Below, piece after piece: positions 18,815 through 27,938 of a stretch of 31,618 nt of DNA. Every line of letters begins with the position of its first letter. Positions within the stretch are counted from its first letter, which is position 1. Under the pieces are notes generated by a model. It had not been told where the DNA came from and ran no database searches. It saw only the letters and a program-made list of their open reading frames with translations. Source of the stretch: Chara braunii. Taxonomy: Eukaryota > Streptophyta > Charophyceae > Charales > Characeae. The stretch is from assembly GCA_003427395.1 (NCBI GenBank), contig BFEA01000291.1, positions 532,309-563,926 of the forward strand, read 5' to 3'. The position numbers and the translations under genes were made by a program.

Positions 18815-19543
18815 TTCAGCGCCCAAACATCTCACTGTTCACATACACTGGATCACCCTGGATACCCCACACGCATCACTCTGACACTCGAACACACACA
18901 CACACACACACTCACTACTAACTATGGCTATGGCAGCTATCGCTGCATCTAACCTATCACTATGCTACTCCCTCTCTCTTGCCCACTGCGTCCGCCGGGC
19001 TCATCTGCAGACCTCCTTGCACAAGTCGCTGTGGCAGCGCTTCNGCATGGCTCCCACAGGAATGAATGAAAGGCTGGGCGCTGCCTCTTGATTTATACTC
19101 CAGAAACTCGTTGGTCTGCCCTTTGCCATCNGCCCATGGTACGTACAGTCCCCNCGTGGTACTTGCTGGACCGGACTGGGACTGACTGGACCTCCCGCTG
19201 ACTGACTGTGGACTCACCGCTATCCTACNGCNGTTGTACTGCTGTTGTACTGCGGTTTAGTCCACCACTTGCCTNGCCACTTGACCACTTGNCCACTTGC
19301 CTACCTTCTAGAAGGTCTACAGCTAAGCTTCCGGAACTCGCTAAGACTTCTACGCTATAGACCTACAGATCGAACCCCTGCTGCCTATGGACCTACGACA
19401 AACCTACCAACTGTCTACGAATACACAGGTCACAGGTTCAATGCTCGGGGTCTATACAGATACTGTACATAGGTAGGGTGAGGTCTAGGGATCGAACCCT
19501 GGGCACTGCATCTGCTACTGCTAAAAGGTGAAAAACCATTTCA
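18815..19543 (-). repeat. 5' LTR (inner end in the gap)
   Basis: Direct repeat of 10695-11406. On the minus strand it starts TGAAATGG at 19543. It has a 15-base block (CAATGCTCGGGGTCT) that the other LTR lacks. All unresolved bases stand at the same aligned positions as in the left LTR. Confidence 0.9.
19093..19101 (-). promoter_or_regulatory. TATA box of the 5' LTR
   Basis: GGAGTATAAATC on the minus strand; this copy would drive gag-pol transcription leftward. Confidence 0.65.
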
Positions 19544-19620
19544 AATCACTGCACATGCGAAATTGCCCGCATGACGTGCGCTTGCAAGTATGCGCGCGGC
19601 TACTGTCTTTGATGTCTGAG

Positions 19621-19669
19621 TGATCACTGATCACTGATCACTGATCACTGATCACTGATCAGTGATCAC
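19621..19669. repeat. (TGATCAC)7 heptamer repeat
   Basis: Seven units, one ending in G. Each contains the palindrome TGATCA, so the tract can fold on itself in many registers. It lies 78 bases outside the retrotransposon. Confidence 0.95.
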
Positions 19670-20571
19670 CATAACCACTGAAATCACAGCAGGACGGATC
19701 AATTCTTTTTGTTTTTTTTTGTGAAATTGTTGAAGTTTTATTACCCAAGCGACCAGACTTCCCAGCACAGATGTCGACGCCACGGGTCCAGGCCATCCAG
19801 GTTTTCGGACTTCTAGAAAATAGAACTTCCAGATGGCTTTTTGGCTGTCAGATGTGCTGCCTGGGTCCGGGCCACCTCAAGGATCCGCTTTTGGGTTGAT
19901 TTTGAAAACTCTTTTGAGGGAAAAAAAGCCTGCCTGCACTGCCTGGCTGATGTTGCAACCCTGCACCAGCAGTCGTCACTTTGCTCTGTTCCTTCTGTGT
20001 ACCGGTTCCCCTCACACCTTTTGTGCTAACATGGACTGTAGAGCCACACCAACATTGGAGCTGGTTCCCTCCTTTTTTTTCTTTTTTTGCTGAAAAATGG
20101 ATTCAGCGTCCCTGTACAGAACTGTCACTATTGCTGGAAACGGAGTCCAGCGTCCCTGAGGCTCGCTTGCCCGATCTATGGATCACAATATGTCTTCTTT
20201 CCTATCAGCGGCCCTTTACATCTCTGTCTGAATTGCTGGAAATCCGGTCCAGCGTCCCAGTGTATCCCTGTCACCTTTTATAGCTCTTACGTTCTCAGCT
20301 CCTGTCTGTTAACTCCAGGTGCTTCTCTGTCTATATCCCCTGCAAGTCTGGGAGCTACATGAGTACATCTGACGTGCTAAAGCAACTCTCTTGTGCGGGG
20401 AGTCTGCAGTGTCTCAGTTGGCGTGCTGATTGCTCTCCAGCATTGTCAACCTGATTCTGTGTGATCTCTGGTTCCTTGTGGCCTCCTTGCGAACACTGGC
20501 ATGGCAACTGAGAGAAGAGCTCCTCGCTTGGTTGCTTTCTTATTCAAGTCTGGGCGAAGCAGTGAGGTAAG
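19670..20571. other. No gene recognised apart from a hairpin trio
   Basis: Short frames without domains. A poly(T)-rich segment lies near 19708-19740. Confidence 0.5.
20089..20253. repeat. Three 19-base hairpins with GTCCC tails
   Basis: Hairpins at 20089-20107, 20133-20151 and 20235-20253, each 6-bp stem plus 7-base loop, each followed by GTCCC. Stem is GCTGAA/TTCAGC in the first and GCTGGA/TCCAGC in the others, a compensatory pair change. Confidence 0.6.
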
Positions 20572-20776
20572 GGTAGGGGCATGAGGAGGGGGGACCCCCC
20601 AAAAGGATTGTTAGGGAAAGTCATTGGAGAGGGGGGTGTTACTGGTGGGGGTTCCTCAGGGATGGAGGGTGGGGTTGAAGGTGTTGGTGGAGGCAAGTCA
20701 TCTGGCGGGAGTGGGGGGGAATGGGGGGTGTTACTGGTGTGTGTGGTTGGGGGGGGGGGGGGGGGGGGGGGGGGGG
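20572..20776. repeat. G-rich tract ending in a 28-base poly(G)
   Basis: The plus strand is strongly G-rich with repeated GGTGTTACTGGTG fragments. The run 20749-20776 is uninterrupted G and could form a quadruplex; its length is unreliable in sequencing. Confidence 0.85.
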
Positions 20777-20816
20777 TGAGTGTGTTGGTGAAGGGTGGTC
20801 ATCTGGCAAACGTGGC

Positions 20817-20949
20817 TGTGTGTGTGTGTGTGTGTGTGCGGCGTGTGTGTGACGTGTGCAGGCCGAGTTGTGACTAAGGTTGGTTCTTCTTTATCTTTTT
20901 GTGTATGTGGTGTGTGTGTGTGGCATGCGCGGGTGTGCGTGTGCATGCA

Positions 20950-21022
<73 letters not shown>
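20817..21022. repeat. Compound (GT)n microsatellite
   Basis: GT runs at 20817-20838 and about 20950-21022, separated by GT-rich imperfect sequence. Confidence 0.9.
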
Positions 21023-21024
<2 letters not shown>

Positions 21025-21540
21025 AATGTTAGTACCATCCAGTCGGCATAGTATGACCCGCCCCACATGGTACCGCCCAGTCCAAATGATGCCTCCCAGC
21101 AAACTAATATGATACCACCTGGCCTTGCCAAGGACCGAGTTGTGCCTAACTTTGGCCACGTGTTTTTTTGTGTGGCTTGGCCGAGAGTCAGTCTGCATAC
21201 ACGTCGACTGTTGACTCGGGAGAGGCCCATTGTCGCATACCGTAAAGAACAAGAACCGACCTCTCTCACATAGTACAAGATAGCGCAGCGGAAGGCTAAT
21301 ATACCAATGATCCAAACATACATCATCATCATTCCATGGTGTGAAGAGGCCTGGCGCTCACACAGGAAGAATGCGCCAGTCCCCAACCATACACAGACGA
21401 AGAAGAGGGGGGTTAGACGAAGAAGAGGGGAAGATGGGAAGGTCGTCAACACTAAGTCTTCGATACAGGTCCCAAATAATCCCTCGTCCAGTGTCTCAAT
21501 CCCAATGTAGAGTCTGGATCCAAATGTCGTCAAGTCCCAA
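21023..21540. other. No gene recognised
   Basis: Short imperfect repeats of TACCRYCCAGTC/ATGATGCCTCCC type are present near 21028-21125. Confidence 0.45.
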
Positions 21541-22127
21541 AGTCACCAATCTCTCTCTCTCTCTCGCGTAGTCTGCAGATACTGAGAAGTTAGGTAGCGA
21601 GAGGGTGAGGGAGAGATGGTGGACTTAGAAGAGGAAGAAGAAGAACTCTCTCTCTCTCAGTCCGGTACTAACCTGTGAAGGTGGCGCCTTGTTGCAGGTA
21701 CATCGAAGACGAAGCTGGAGCTAGGGCGCCACAGGTAAGTCTCCCTGGCCTCCGCCAACCATCTCTTTCTCTCTAACGTTACTCTAGCTCCTAATAGCGC
21801 CCGGCGCGGAAGACTACTGCTAATGCTACTACTACTACTGCAGCGCTCCTCCAGAGTGTTGCTGCCGAATCCTGAAGACTGCCTCCTGCCTCCTGCACGT
21901 GAAGTGCCTGGGAAGTACCTATGAACTACCTGCAGCCTGCAGGGCGGGTCAGTCTTATATAGTGCTGGCCCGTCCAGGAGGCTGCTCTTGCCAATGCCAA
22001 AACGTGCCAGACCCTGGCATTGAAGTTCAAACAAAGGTTGTCTTGAAAACAGGCCCAAAATGGCATGTGCTAAAACCCTGGTCTGGTGCCTAAGTTTCAG
22101 GGCAGGTCGATCTTATGAGGGCCTGAA
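21541..22127 (-). other. LTR-like promoter segment
   Basis: CT runs near 21547-21565 and 21645-21659, a GCGCCACAGGTAAGT donor-like site near 21730, a (CTA)n patch near 21823-21839, and a minus-strand TATA box. The layout resembles that of the large element's LTR and leader, but the bases are different and no second copy lies in the window, so I call it LTR-like only. Confidence 0.35.
21954..21962 (-). promoter_or_regulatory. TATA-box candidate
   Basis: CTATATAAG on the minus strand inside GC-rich surroundings. A related segment near 22098-22135 (GGGCAGGTCGATCTTATGAGGGCC) has lost the TATA. Confidence 0.45.
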
Positions 22128-22390
22128 AATGGCCCTCCGTTTCAGGCTGAAAAGAGTCAGGGCCTGGATGGCCCTTTTTAGGCTGAAACGACACAGGGCC
22201 TGTAGGCCCTCGTTTTCAGGCGTTCAGGCTGAAACGACACAGGGCCTGTAGGCCATTGTGCTGAAACGACACAGGGCCTGTAGGCCCTTGTTTTCAGGCT
22301 TTTAGGCTGAAAACGGCACAGGGCCTGTAGGCCCTTGTTTTCAGGCTTTTAGGCTGAAAACGACACAGGGCCTGTAGGGCCCTGCAGGCC
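22128..22390. repeat. GGGCCTGTAGGCCC minisatellite, about 45-bp unit
   Basis: Five or six units of AGGCTGAAACGACACAGGG plus CCTGTAGGCCCTTG plus TTTTCAGGCTTTT. Each unit holds two self-complementary parts: GGGCCTGTAGGCCC and GTTTTCAGGC/GGCTGAAAAC. Confidence 0.85.
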
Positions 22391-22489
22391 CGTGTGGCTG
22401 CGCAGTATGCCACACCCATGGGCTAAAAATCAGGAGGTGAACTTTTTGTGTGTGTAAGGGCTGTTTTCTTTTACTTTGCTTGGCTGCAT

Positions 22490-22720
22490 AGATGGCAGAG
22501 GAGGGAAGTAGGAGGAGGGGGAGGAGGAGGAAGTTGAGATGGCGAAGGAGAACACATCAGACAAGGAGGAGGTGGCTGAGGAGGAGGGGGATGGGGGACA
22601 AGGACGGAGAGGAGGTGGCTGAGAACGAGGGGGTGAAGGAGGATTGCGGTGCAGCGTGGGGAGGAGGAGAAGGTGGTGGATGAAGACGGGGAGGAGGAGC
22701 AGGTGTGCGCTGCGGGCACT
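22490..22720. repeat. Purine-rich (GGA)n tract
   Basis: Degenerate GGAGGA/GAGGAGG repeats on the plus strand; open frames on either strand are composition artefacts. Confidence 0.8.
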
Positions 22721-22859
22721 GCTTGTATCTACAATAGACACCACTATGTGTCATCAAGACCTGTTTTGTCAATCGTGGTATACATTTGTTGTAGAAGACA
22801 AAGAAGGTGGATATAGCGAATAGTGGCAGTCGGAAATTTCAAATTTGTGACTGGCACAA

Positions 22860-23219
22860 AAGGCCTCATGAAGGCATAAGGGAGCGCATTTGCAGCCTCT
22901 GGTTTTACAAATGCAACAAGGGCATCAAGGTTACAAAATGCCAGAGCGAAGGTCCTGAGGTTTTGCAAAGAACATTTGCATGGCAGAACCTGTTCGTAGA
23001 TGGATAAAAGTGAAGTCGCAAAGAGATTTTTTTGAAACTGCGGGGGCCTACAAAAGCAGAAAGAAGAAAGGGAACATTTGCAGCCTTTAGTGCCGACAAG
23101 TGCAAGGCATGAAATAGACTTGAATTGTGAGAAGAAAAGCCCAGAGGTTTCTGTTGAGCAGTGTTTGCATGCGAAAACCTCAGTGCAGACGGGCAAAGTA
23201 AAGTTGCAAAGGGATCAAA
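22860..23219. repeat. Diverged 180-bp tandem duplication
   Basis: CATTTGCAGCCT at 22887 and 23067; each followed by AATGCAA/AGTGCAAG, CCTGAGGTTT/CAGAGGTTTCT, TTTGCATGS and AAAGTGAAGTCGCAAAG/AAAGTAAAGTTGCAAAG. Short frames exist in both copies but in different registers. Confidence 0.6.
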
Positions 23220-23620
23220 TAACTGGTGTACTAGCAGTTAAACAACAATTTTTTTCTTTCATGTTTTCAACTTTTTACGTTTTTTTGTTTATTTAATATT
23301 TTGTAATCTTATTCGCATGATTCCTTATAGTTTTACTGTGACAACTGGTTTTGTGGTCACCTTTGGTCTTTCATTGTCTCTCTTTTATTGGGGTTACTAT
23401 AGTGGGGTCTCAAACAGATCACTCGGGTTTCTTCTGTTTCGTTCAGCAGGTGATGAAAACGTGTGATGTTCTTTTACTGTGGGTGTCACCACTGTCATGT
23501 GTTGAATTATTGAATAACATCCATTGTTATTTTGTGTTCATGGCGTTCATCCACAGAGGCATGCACATCCGTAGCTAGTTTGTATGCCATGAATGAATGA
23601 ATGAATTGAAGAATTGAAGA
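23220..23620. other. No gene recognised
   Basis: T-rich sequence, ending in GAATGAATGAATT/GAATTGAA micro-repeats directly before the U6 copy. Confidence 0.5.
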
Positions 23621-23627
23621 ATTTGAA

Positions 23628-23730
23628 GTCCTTCGGGACGTCCGTTAAAATTAGAACGACAGAGAGAAAGAAGATTAGCATGGCCCCTGCGCAAGGATGA
23701 CATGCATAAATTGAGAAATGATCTAAAATT
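23628..23730 (+). pseudogene. U6 snRNA retropseudogene
   Basis: The 5' hairpin GTCCTTCGGGAC, an ACAGAGA box (about 23659), the block AGATTAGCATGGCCCC and TGCGCAAGGATGACA match U6, the catalytic spliceosomal RNA. The copy looks dead: about six extra bases stand between ACAGAGA and AGATTAGC, which would disturb 5' splice site pairing. The 3' part differs from plant U6 by changes that are all C to T or G to A (CATGCATAAATTG, GATCT). There is no T-run terminator; instead an A-rich tail (AAACAAAAAA) follows, and GAATTTGAA stands on both sides, consistent with LINE-mediated retroposition. A functional divergent U6 is less likely. Confidence 0.85.
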
Positions 23731-24302
23731 AAACAAAAAAGAATGAATGAATTTGAACTTTGAAGGAGCTTGAATAAATTGATTGAACTGCATGATGCTT
23801 TGCGAGGCTTTCTTGTTCCAGTGACGTCCTGTTTTGGTGACTCGGGAAAGTGACATCTTTTTGTTGGTTGTGGCCTTTTTTTTTTGTCAGATTGCCTATG
23901 GAGGTGTTGTGATGGCTGGATTGTTTTTCCCAAGGGAACCTTTTTTATCTTCGCGAAATGCAGCTGCTCTGAATGTCCCCCTACTTGCCGTTACAGGTAT
24001 TGCGAGCTGTGCTTTGTGCCACTCCTCACGCTGGTTTGTTTGTTTGTTTGTTTGGTCGTTTCTTTGAAAAACCACCGGTCGCTCTGAGCCTCTTTTTCCT
24101 GATGCAGATTTTCGCTGCACGCCAATTCCAGCTGAACCGGCATGGAAATCAATTTGCCTGGCGGAGCCAGCCCTTTCCATCCGGTGGGCTCGACCCGCAA
24201 TTTTGCGGCAGATGTACGGGCGTGTCAGACCAAAATAGCTGGGAAAAGGACTGGTGGTTTAAAAGGGGTAGCCCCTGTAGCCCTATTGCATCGATCTGGT
24301 TC
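23731..24302. other. No gene recognised
   Basis: Holds a TTTG run near 24032-24054 and one ACTGGTGGTTTAA motif (24250-24262) preceded by GCTGGGAA. Confidence 0.5.
24250..24262 (+). repeat. ACTGGTGGTTTAA element end, copy 1
   Basis: Exact 13-mer, with GCTGGGAA a few bases upstream as at two other copies. Confidence 0.55.
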
Positions 24303-24375
24303 CGTAAGGAATCAAACTCATGACCTGTTTACTACCGGTAACGGTCGATGTGTGTACCATTTAGCCACATGGGTT
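24303..24375 (-). repeat. tRNA-like SINE head
   Basis: The minus strand reads TGGCTAAATGG (A box, 24357-24367) and GAGTTTGATTCC (B box, 24308-24319), spaced as in a tRNA gene. Acceptor pairing is not convincing, so this is a tRNA-derived repeat rather than a tRNA gene. Confidence 0.55.
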
Positions 24376-24540
24376 GGGTAACTCCCCACAGACTTTTAGT
24401 TGCTGGTAAACCACCCCGGTACCTCGTGCTGGCAAACTTCAGAATCCAAAAAAATGTGACATTCTGGGTTTATTCAGATGACCAGTGCTAGCGGACTGAA
24501 ATGGCTGGGGGCACAAGGCGAAACGAAAATGAAACCAACG

Positions 24541-24612
24541 GCCCTAGCTCAGTTGTTGGTACACCTATGAATTGTTGAAACACAGACATGAGTCCGAATC
24601 CAGATGGAACTA
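24541..24612 (+). repeat. tRNA-like SINE head
   Basis: A box TAGCTCAGTTGTTGG (24545-24559) and B box GAGTCCGAATCC (24590-24601). Arms do not close into a proper cloverleaf. Confidence 0.6.
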
Positions 24613-24674
24613 GTGGAATGGATTTCTAAATTACTTGGGGCCGGTCAGCTTCACGATGATATCCCAAGGACGTT

Positions 24675-24716
24675 GCCTTTTTCTTTTTTTCTTTCAAAGA
24701 AAAAAAAGAAAAAGCC
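24675..24716. repeat. Near-perfect palindrome of T and A tracts
   Basis: Arms 24675-24694 (GCCTTTTTCTTTTTTTCTTT) and 24696-24716 pair with one bulge and almost no loop, including the interrupting C/G bases, so it is more than a poly(T)/poly(A) pair. Confidence 0.75.
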
Positions 24717-24830
24717 TCTGTGGCGGTTCGTTTTTTTTGGGCGCGCAGGGGATGCCGGGGATAACAGGCTGATGACTCCCAAGAGCTCATATCGACGGAA
24801 TGCCCCTTGGCAAAAAAAGGCGCGGAGGTA

Positions 24831-24850
24831 CTGGTGGTTTAAACCACCAG
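24831..24850. repeat. Perfect 20-bp palindrome of two element ends
   Basis: CTGGTGGTTTAAACCACCAG: two ACTGGTGGTTTAA-type ends meeting head to head on TTTAAA. Confidence 0.85.
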
Positions 24851-25015
24851 CACGAGCCTCTATTCCCGAGGCCGCTGTGCACGGCAGTTTGCCCAAACGG
24901 CACGCACACTTTTTTTTTTTGTCTTTGGCTGTCGTCCACAGCCATTTTGGCGTGGCAGGCCGAGCCCCGAAAGTCGCGGTGCATGGGAAACGTGCTGTTG
25001 GTTTAATTGCTAATT

Positions 25016-25018
<3 letters not shown>

Positions 25019-25049
<31 letters not shown>
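25019..25049. repeat. (TG)n microsatellite
   Basis: About 15 uninterrupted TG units. Confidence 0.9.
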
Positions 25050-25052
<3 letters not shown>

Positions 25053-25196
25053 AGTTGTAACACCTTCAGTTACAGAAAGTCAACTTAGTCAACGGATGAA
25101 TCCACTGGTGTAATCCTGTTGCCAGATGCACTGATCCTACAGTTGAGGGTCCTCACATAAATGCGACATAGCTTGCCAAAGAACAGACATTGGACT

Positions 25197-25197
<1 letters not shown>

Positions 25198-25230
<33 letters not shown>
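25198..25230. repeat. 33-base poly(C) run
   Basis: Uninterrupted C; length likely uncertain. Confidence 0.9.
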
Positions 25231-25233
<3 letters not shown>

Positions 25234-25420
25234 CAAATGCCGTAACCCAAGGGGCTACTCACACTAGGACTACTGAAACTGAATCTGGCTGCACTTGTCG
25301 GCAGATTCATTCGAGAAAGTCGTAGAGTGGGTATGCCCTAATTGACTAAGCACCACATGAGTTAGCATTGTTAAGTTTTTGAGGACACTTGAAATGTGTA
25401 GCTGACTCGTCGGAAGTCTG

Positions 25421-25500
25421 TAGCTGTGAGTTGATATACATCTATAGTTGTTGATAACAAGGTTGAGTGTTCAAATCCTGCTAGTTGTGAAATTGTTAGG
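25421..25500 (+). repeat. tRNA-like SINE head
   Basis: A-box-like TAGCTGTGAGTTGAT (25421-25435) and B box GTGTTCAAATCC (about 25467-25478), followed by TTAGGGCCTAAA at 25496-25507, a block also found after the SINE head at 26.2 kb. Confidence 0.55.
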
Positions 25501-25837
25501 GCCTAAACCCTATTAAACCACCACTGCCAGGACCCTCCCTCTGAAACTTGTGGCCGTTGACGTGGAGGGCGTGCTTCATCTGTACCAGCCTGGTGGTGAC
25601 CAGTTGGATTCGCTCGGGAAGATTTTAGGTTCGACAAAATGGGGTGCAAGGCAGTGGCGGTTTAAACTTTAAAGAAAGACAAAGACGAAAACAGGAATAC
25701 TAGTTAATTAATAGAAATTTGTACCTGTGAGTTCACAGTAGGAGGGATTGGGCAACCCATGGATACAAAGCCATACCCGGGGAAGAGGGAGGGCGGTAAT
25801 TACATGGAAGGAAAGGGTGCCAAGTCTGAAAGGAGGC

Positions 25838-25898
25838 TCCTGCCAGATAAATGGGACAGGAGGGTCTGCCAGATGGATGGGGCAGGAGACTCCTGCCA
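25838..25898. repeat. CTCCTGCCAG/GGCAGGAG short repeat
   Basis: CTCCTGCC at 25838 and again near 25891, with GGCAGGAG at 25881-25888, giving both direct and inverted copies within a CTGCCAGATNNATGGG unit. Confidence 0.6.
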
Positions 25899-26184
25899 GA
25901 GGGAAAAGAGCATGCTCTAGATGGATGAGAGATCAAGAAGAAGGCAGGTAGTTTATCATGTTATGTATGGAGAAGGAAGCGGAGCTCCTCCCCGAGTGTC
26001 AGCAGGTTGCCCCACACAGCATGCGTAAGGGCGTACTTACAGTAGGACATTTTCAAATGATCTCTGGATGTAATTGCCATCAGATACATAATTGTGGTCA
26101 GATAAATCCAGAAAAGTCCTGGTGTGAGTATGCTCTGACAACCCATAAGGAAACGAGATAGACAGGCAGAAAGGAGTACCTGTC
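25899..26184. other. No gene recognised
   Basis: No coding domain, RNA or repeat that I can support. Confidence 0.45.
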
Positions 26185-26280
26185 CTGTAGCGGAATGGTA
26201 GGCACGTGTAGCTCGTGATAAACACTCGAGTTCAAACCCTGATACAATCAGGTGAATACAATTATGATCTTAGGGCCTAA
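26185..26280 (+). repeat. tRNA-like SINE head and start of body
   Basis: A box TAGCGGAATGGTAGG (26188-26202), B box GAGTTCAAACCC (26228-26239), then TTAGGGCCTAAA at 26270-26281 shared with the 25.4-kb copy. Confidence 0.65.
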
Positions 26281-26281
26281 A

Positions 26282-26833
26282 AGAAAGAAAGGCAGGCAGA
26301 CGAGGGGTAAATGAGGTTTGGTAATTCCTGTCATCATATAGAGGTGTTGCCTTGCATCTGCGTATGGTTATTCTTGACCTGTGGATTTAAAAGAACTGGA
26401 TGGGAACATGCCCCTCTGAATAAAACGGTTTCTTCCCAGGAAAGCTGAATAACTTATATTGATCTCTCTGATAATTTCTCCTCTTGCTGAGAAAAGGACA
26501 GGGCTTGGCAAATGTAGTGTGTTAGGGTCCATGTTGGATCATGACATGCTGCTGGGGTCTTGTTCTTTTGTCATCCCTCTCCTTACCCTTTTCTCTCCTG
26601 TTTGTTTGTCGGTTTTTTCTTTCTGAAAAAACGCCATTGCATCCGGGGGGAAAAAAATGGTTTTAAAATGCCAGTTCGCCCAATGCTAAGTTGGGCTCTT
26701 ACCGGCTTATTACGAGGTATGGCCATGACGCTTGGGCCCGGGCCGGTAGTGATCGCAGAAGACCAATTTGAAAAGGCCCAGTTGAAGGCTCCGGAGCCTT
26801 GGAAGGTAGCTTCCTCAGCTTAGGCTTCTGTGA
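26282..26833. other. No gene recognised
   Basis: Includes a small inverted repeat GTTTTTTC/GAAAAAAC (26612-26619 and 26625-26632). Confidence 0.45.
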
Positions 26834-27055
26834 ACTGGTGGTTTAGTCCCAAGGCTGCAAAAAAAATTCTGTGGCCATAAGATACCAAACTACCAGCAGG
26901 CAACCGAGCCTTTCAACAAACGCCCACTGGTTACGATGCAGTCGCGTGCTCGTCAGGAGGAGGCTGGTGGCGGTAGGGAAATCGCACCATGCGGCAGTTT
27001 GGATGGGCCAAAAAACGCGTTGGAGAATTGGGGCTGGGAACCACTGGTGGTTTAA
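26834..27055 (+). repeat. Pair of ACTGGTGGTTTA element ends
   Basis: ACTGGTGGTTTA at 26834-26845 and ACTGGTGGTTTAA at 27043-27055 (after GGCTGGGAA), same orientation, about 210 bp apart. Confidence 0.5.
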
Positions 27056-27938
27056 TCCTACGGCTCGGCATGAAATGAGTGGCCTCCTGGAATCAAGGAT
27101 AGACAGTGAAGTACAATGGGGGTTTAGTGGAAAGTGTTCCCTCGTCCAGTTCTTGGGACTGACGGGCCACCACTTGGAGCAGTCCATTTTCCCACTTCTA
27201 GCTTCTTTGAACTTGGCTAGTGCTTAGGGCATCGTGCTGAGGACAACATAGTCCATGTGGTGTTTCTTGAAGTCCATGACAGGCGTCCACGCAATTGGTC
27301 ATATGTAGAGCAGCAGCTCTCCTCTGTCATAAACTGAGCTGTTGTACTTTCTACATACCTAAGCTATTTGGGAAAATGGATGGAACTATGCCCCCCCTCA
27401 CGGGCCTCCCCCCCCCCCCCCCCCGGGAATGTCCATGGATTGGAATGTGAATGCCCTATGCGCCTCCAGTGAGACCTTTCCGCTTCCTAGGGTGTTATCA
27501 CCCTTCTGCCTTTTAGTGTGATATCAGAACATAATTCCAGCAATTACTCCTCTGGATGGAACCTGAAACCCTACAAAACGTCGGGGGGCCTTGTCATCCA
27601 GTAAACCTGCCGATGGTACTGGTGCCCGTGTAAGGCACAACAGTGTGGCATTTATATTACCTGTAGGTTTGCACAGCTGGGTATTGGGTTCATGAACGAG
27701 TTGCGGGGACTCGTGGGAGGTGGTGGAGAAGCACATGTATGCGTTATGCGTTTCTTGGATGAGGGTTGTCACTGGGTTAGGTGGGTTTTGAACGTCTCTC
27801 ATTTCTTTTGTGTTTTGTTGGCTATGCAATTGAAAGACTTATGGTGGTCTCTTGACTCTCTTTATCTCTTGCCTCCCCACAGGATCGGTCCTCTAGTGGT
27901 TTTCTCTGATCCATTATGTTGGTGTGATGTGAACAGGT
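27056..27938. other. No gene recognised
   Basis: A 17-base poly(C) lies at 27408-27424. No frame with a known domain. Confidence 0.45.

Larger units (their letters stand above)
10695..19543 (-). mobile_element. Ty3/gypsy LTR retrotransposon, chromovirus-like, defective
   Basis: Near-identical direct repeats (10695-11406 and 18815-19543) flank minus-strand gag and pol. Domain order is gag with zinc-knuckle relic, protease, reverse transcriptase, RNase H, integrase, chromodomain-like tail; RT/RNase H before integrase is the Ty3/gypsy order. In transcription order the 5' LTR is the right one. The primer-binding site is not visible and probably lies in the gap at 18415-18814. The base block after the right LTR is AATCA; I could not find it at the left end, so no target duplication is confirmed. 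Coding capacity is broken by at least four stops and two frame changes. Confidence 0.93.

Noticed and set aside
19621-19669. CRISPR-like array
   Set aside because: Contiguous heptamers without spacers, in a eukaryotic context.
20581-20877. Glycine-rich protein frame
   Set aside because: Falls entirely on G-rich and GT simple repeats.
22807-23296. Host exon in the 180-bp duplicated block
   Set aside because: The two copies are open in different registers and show no motif.
24541-24612. Genuine tRNA gene
   Set aside because: Acceptor and anticodon arms do not pair; only A and B boxes are convincing.
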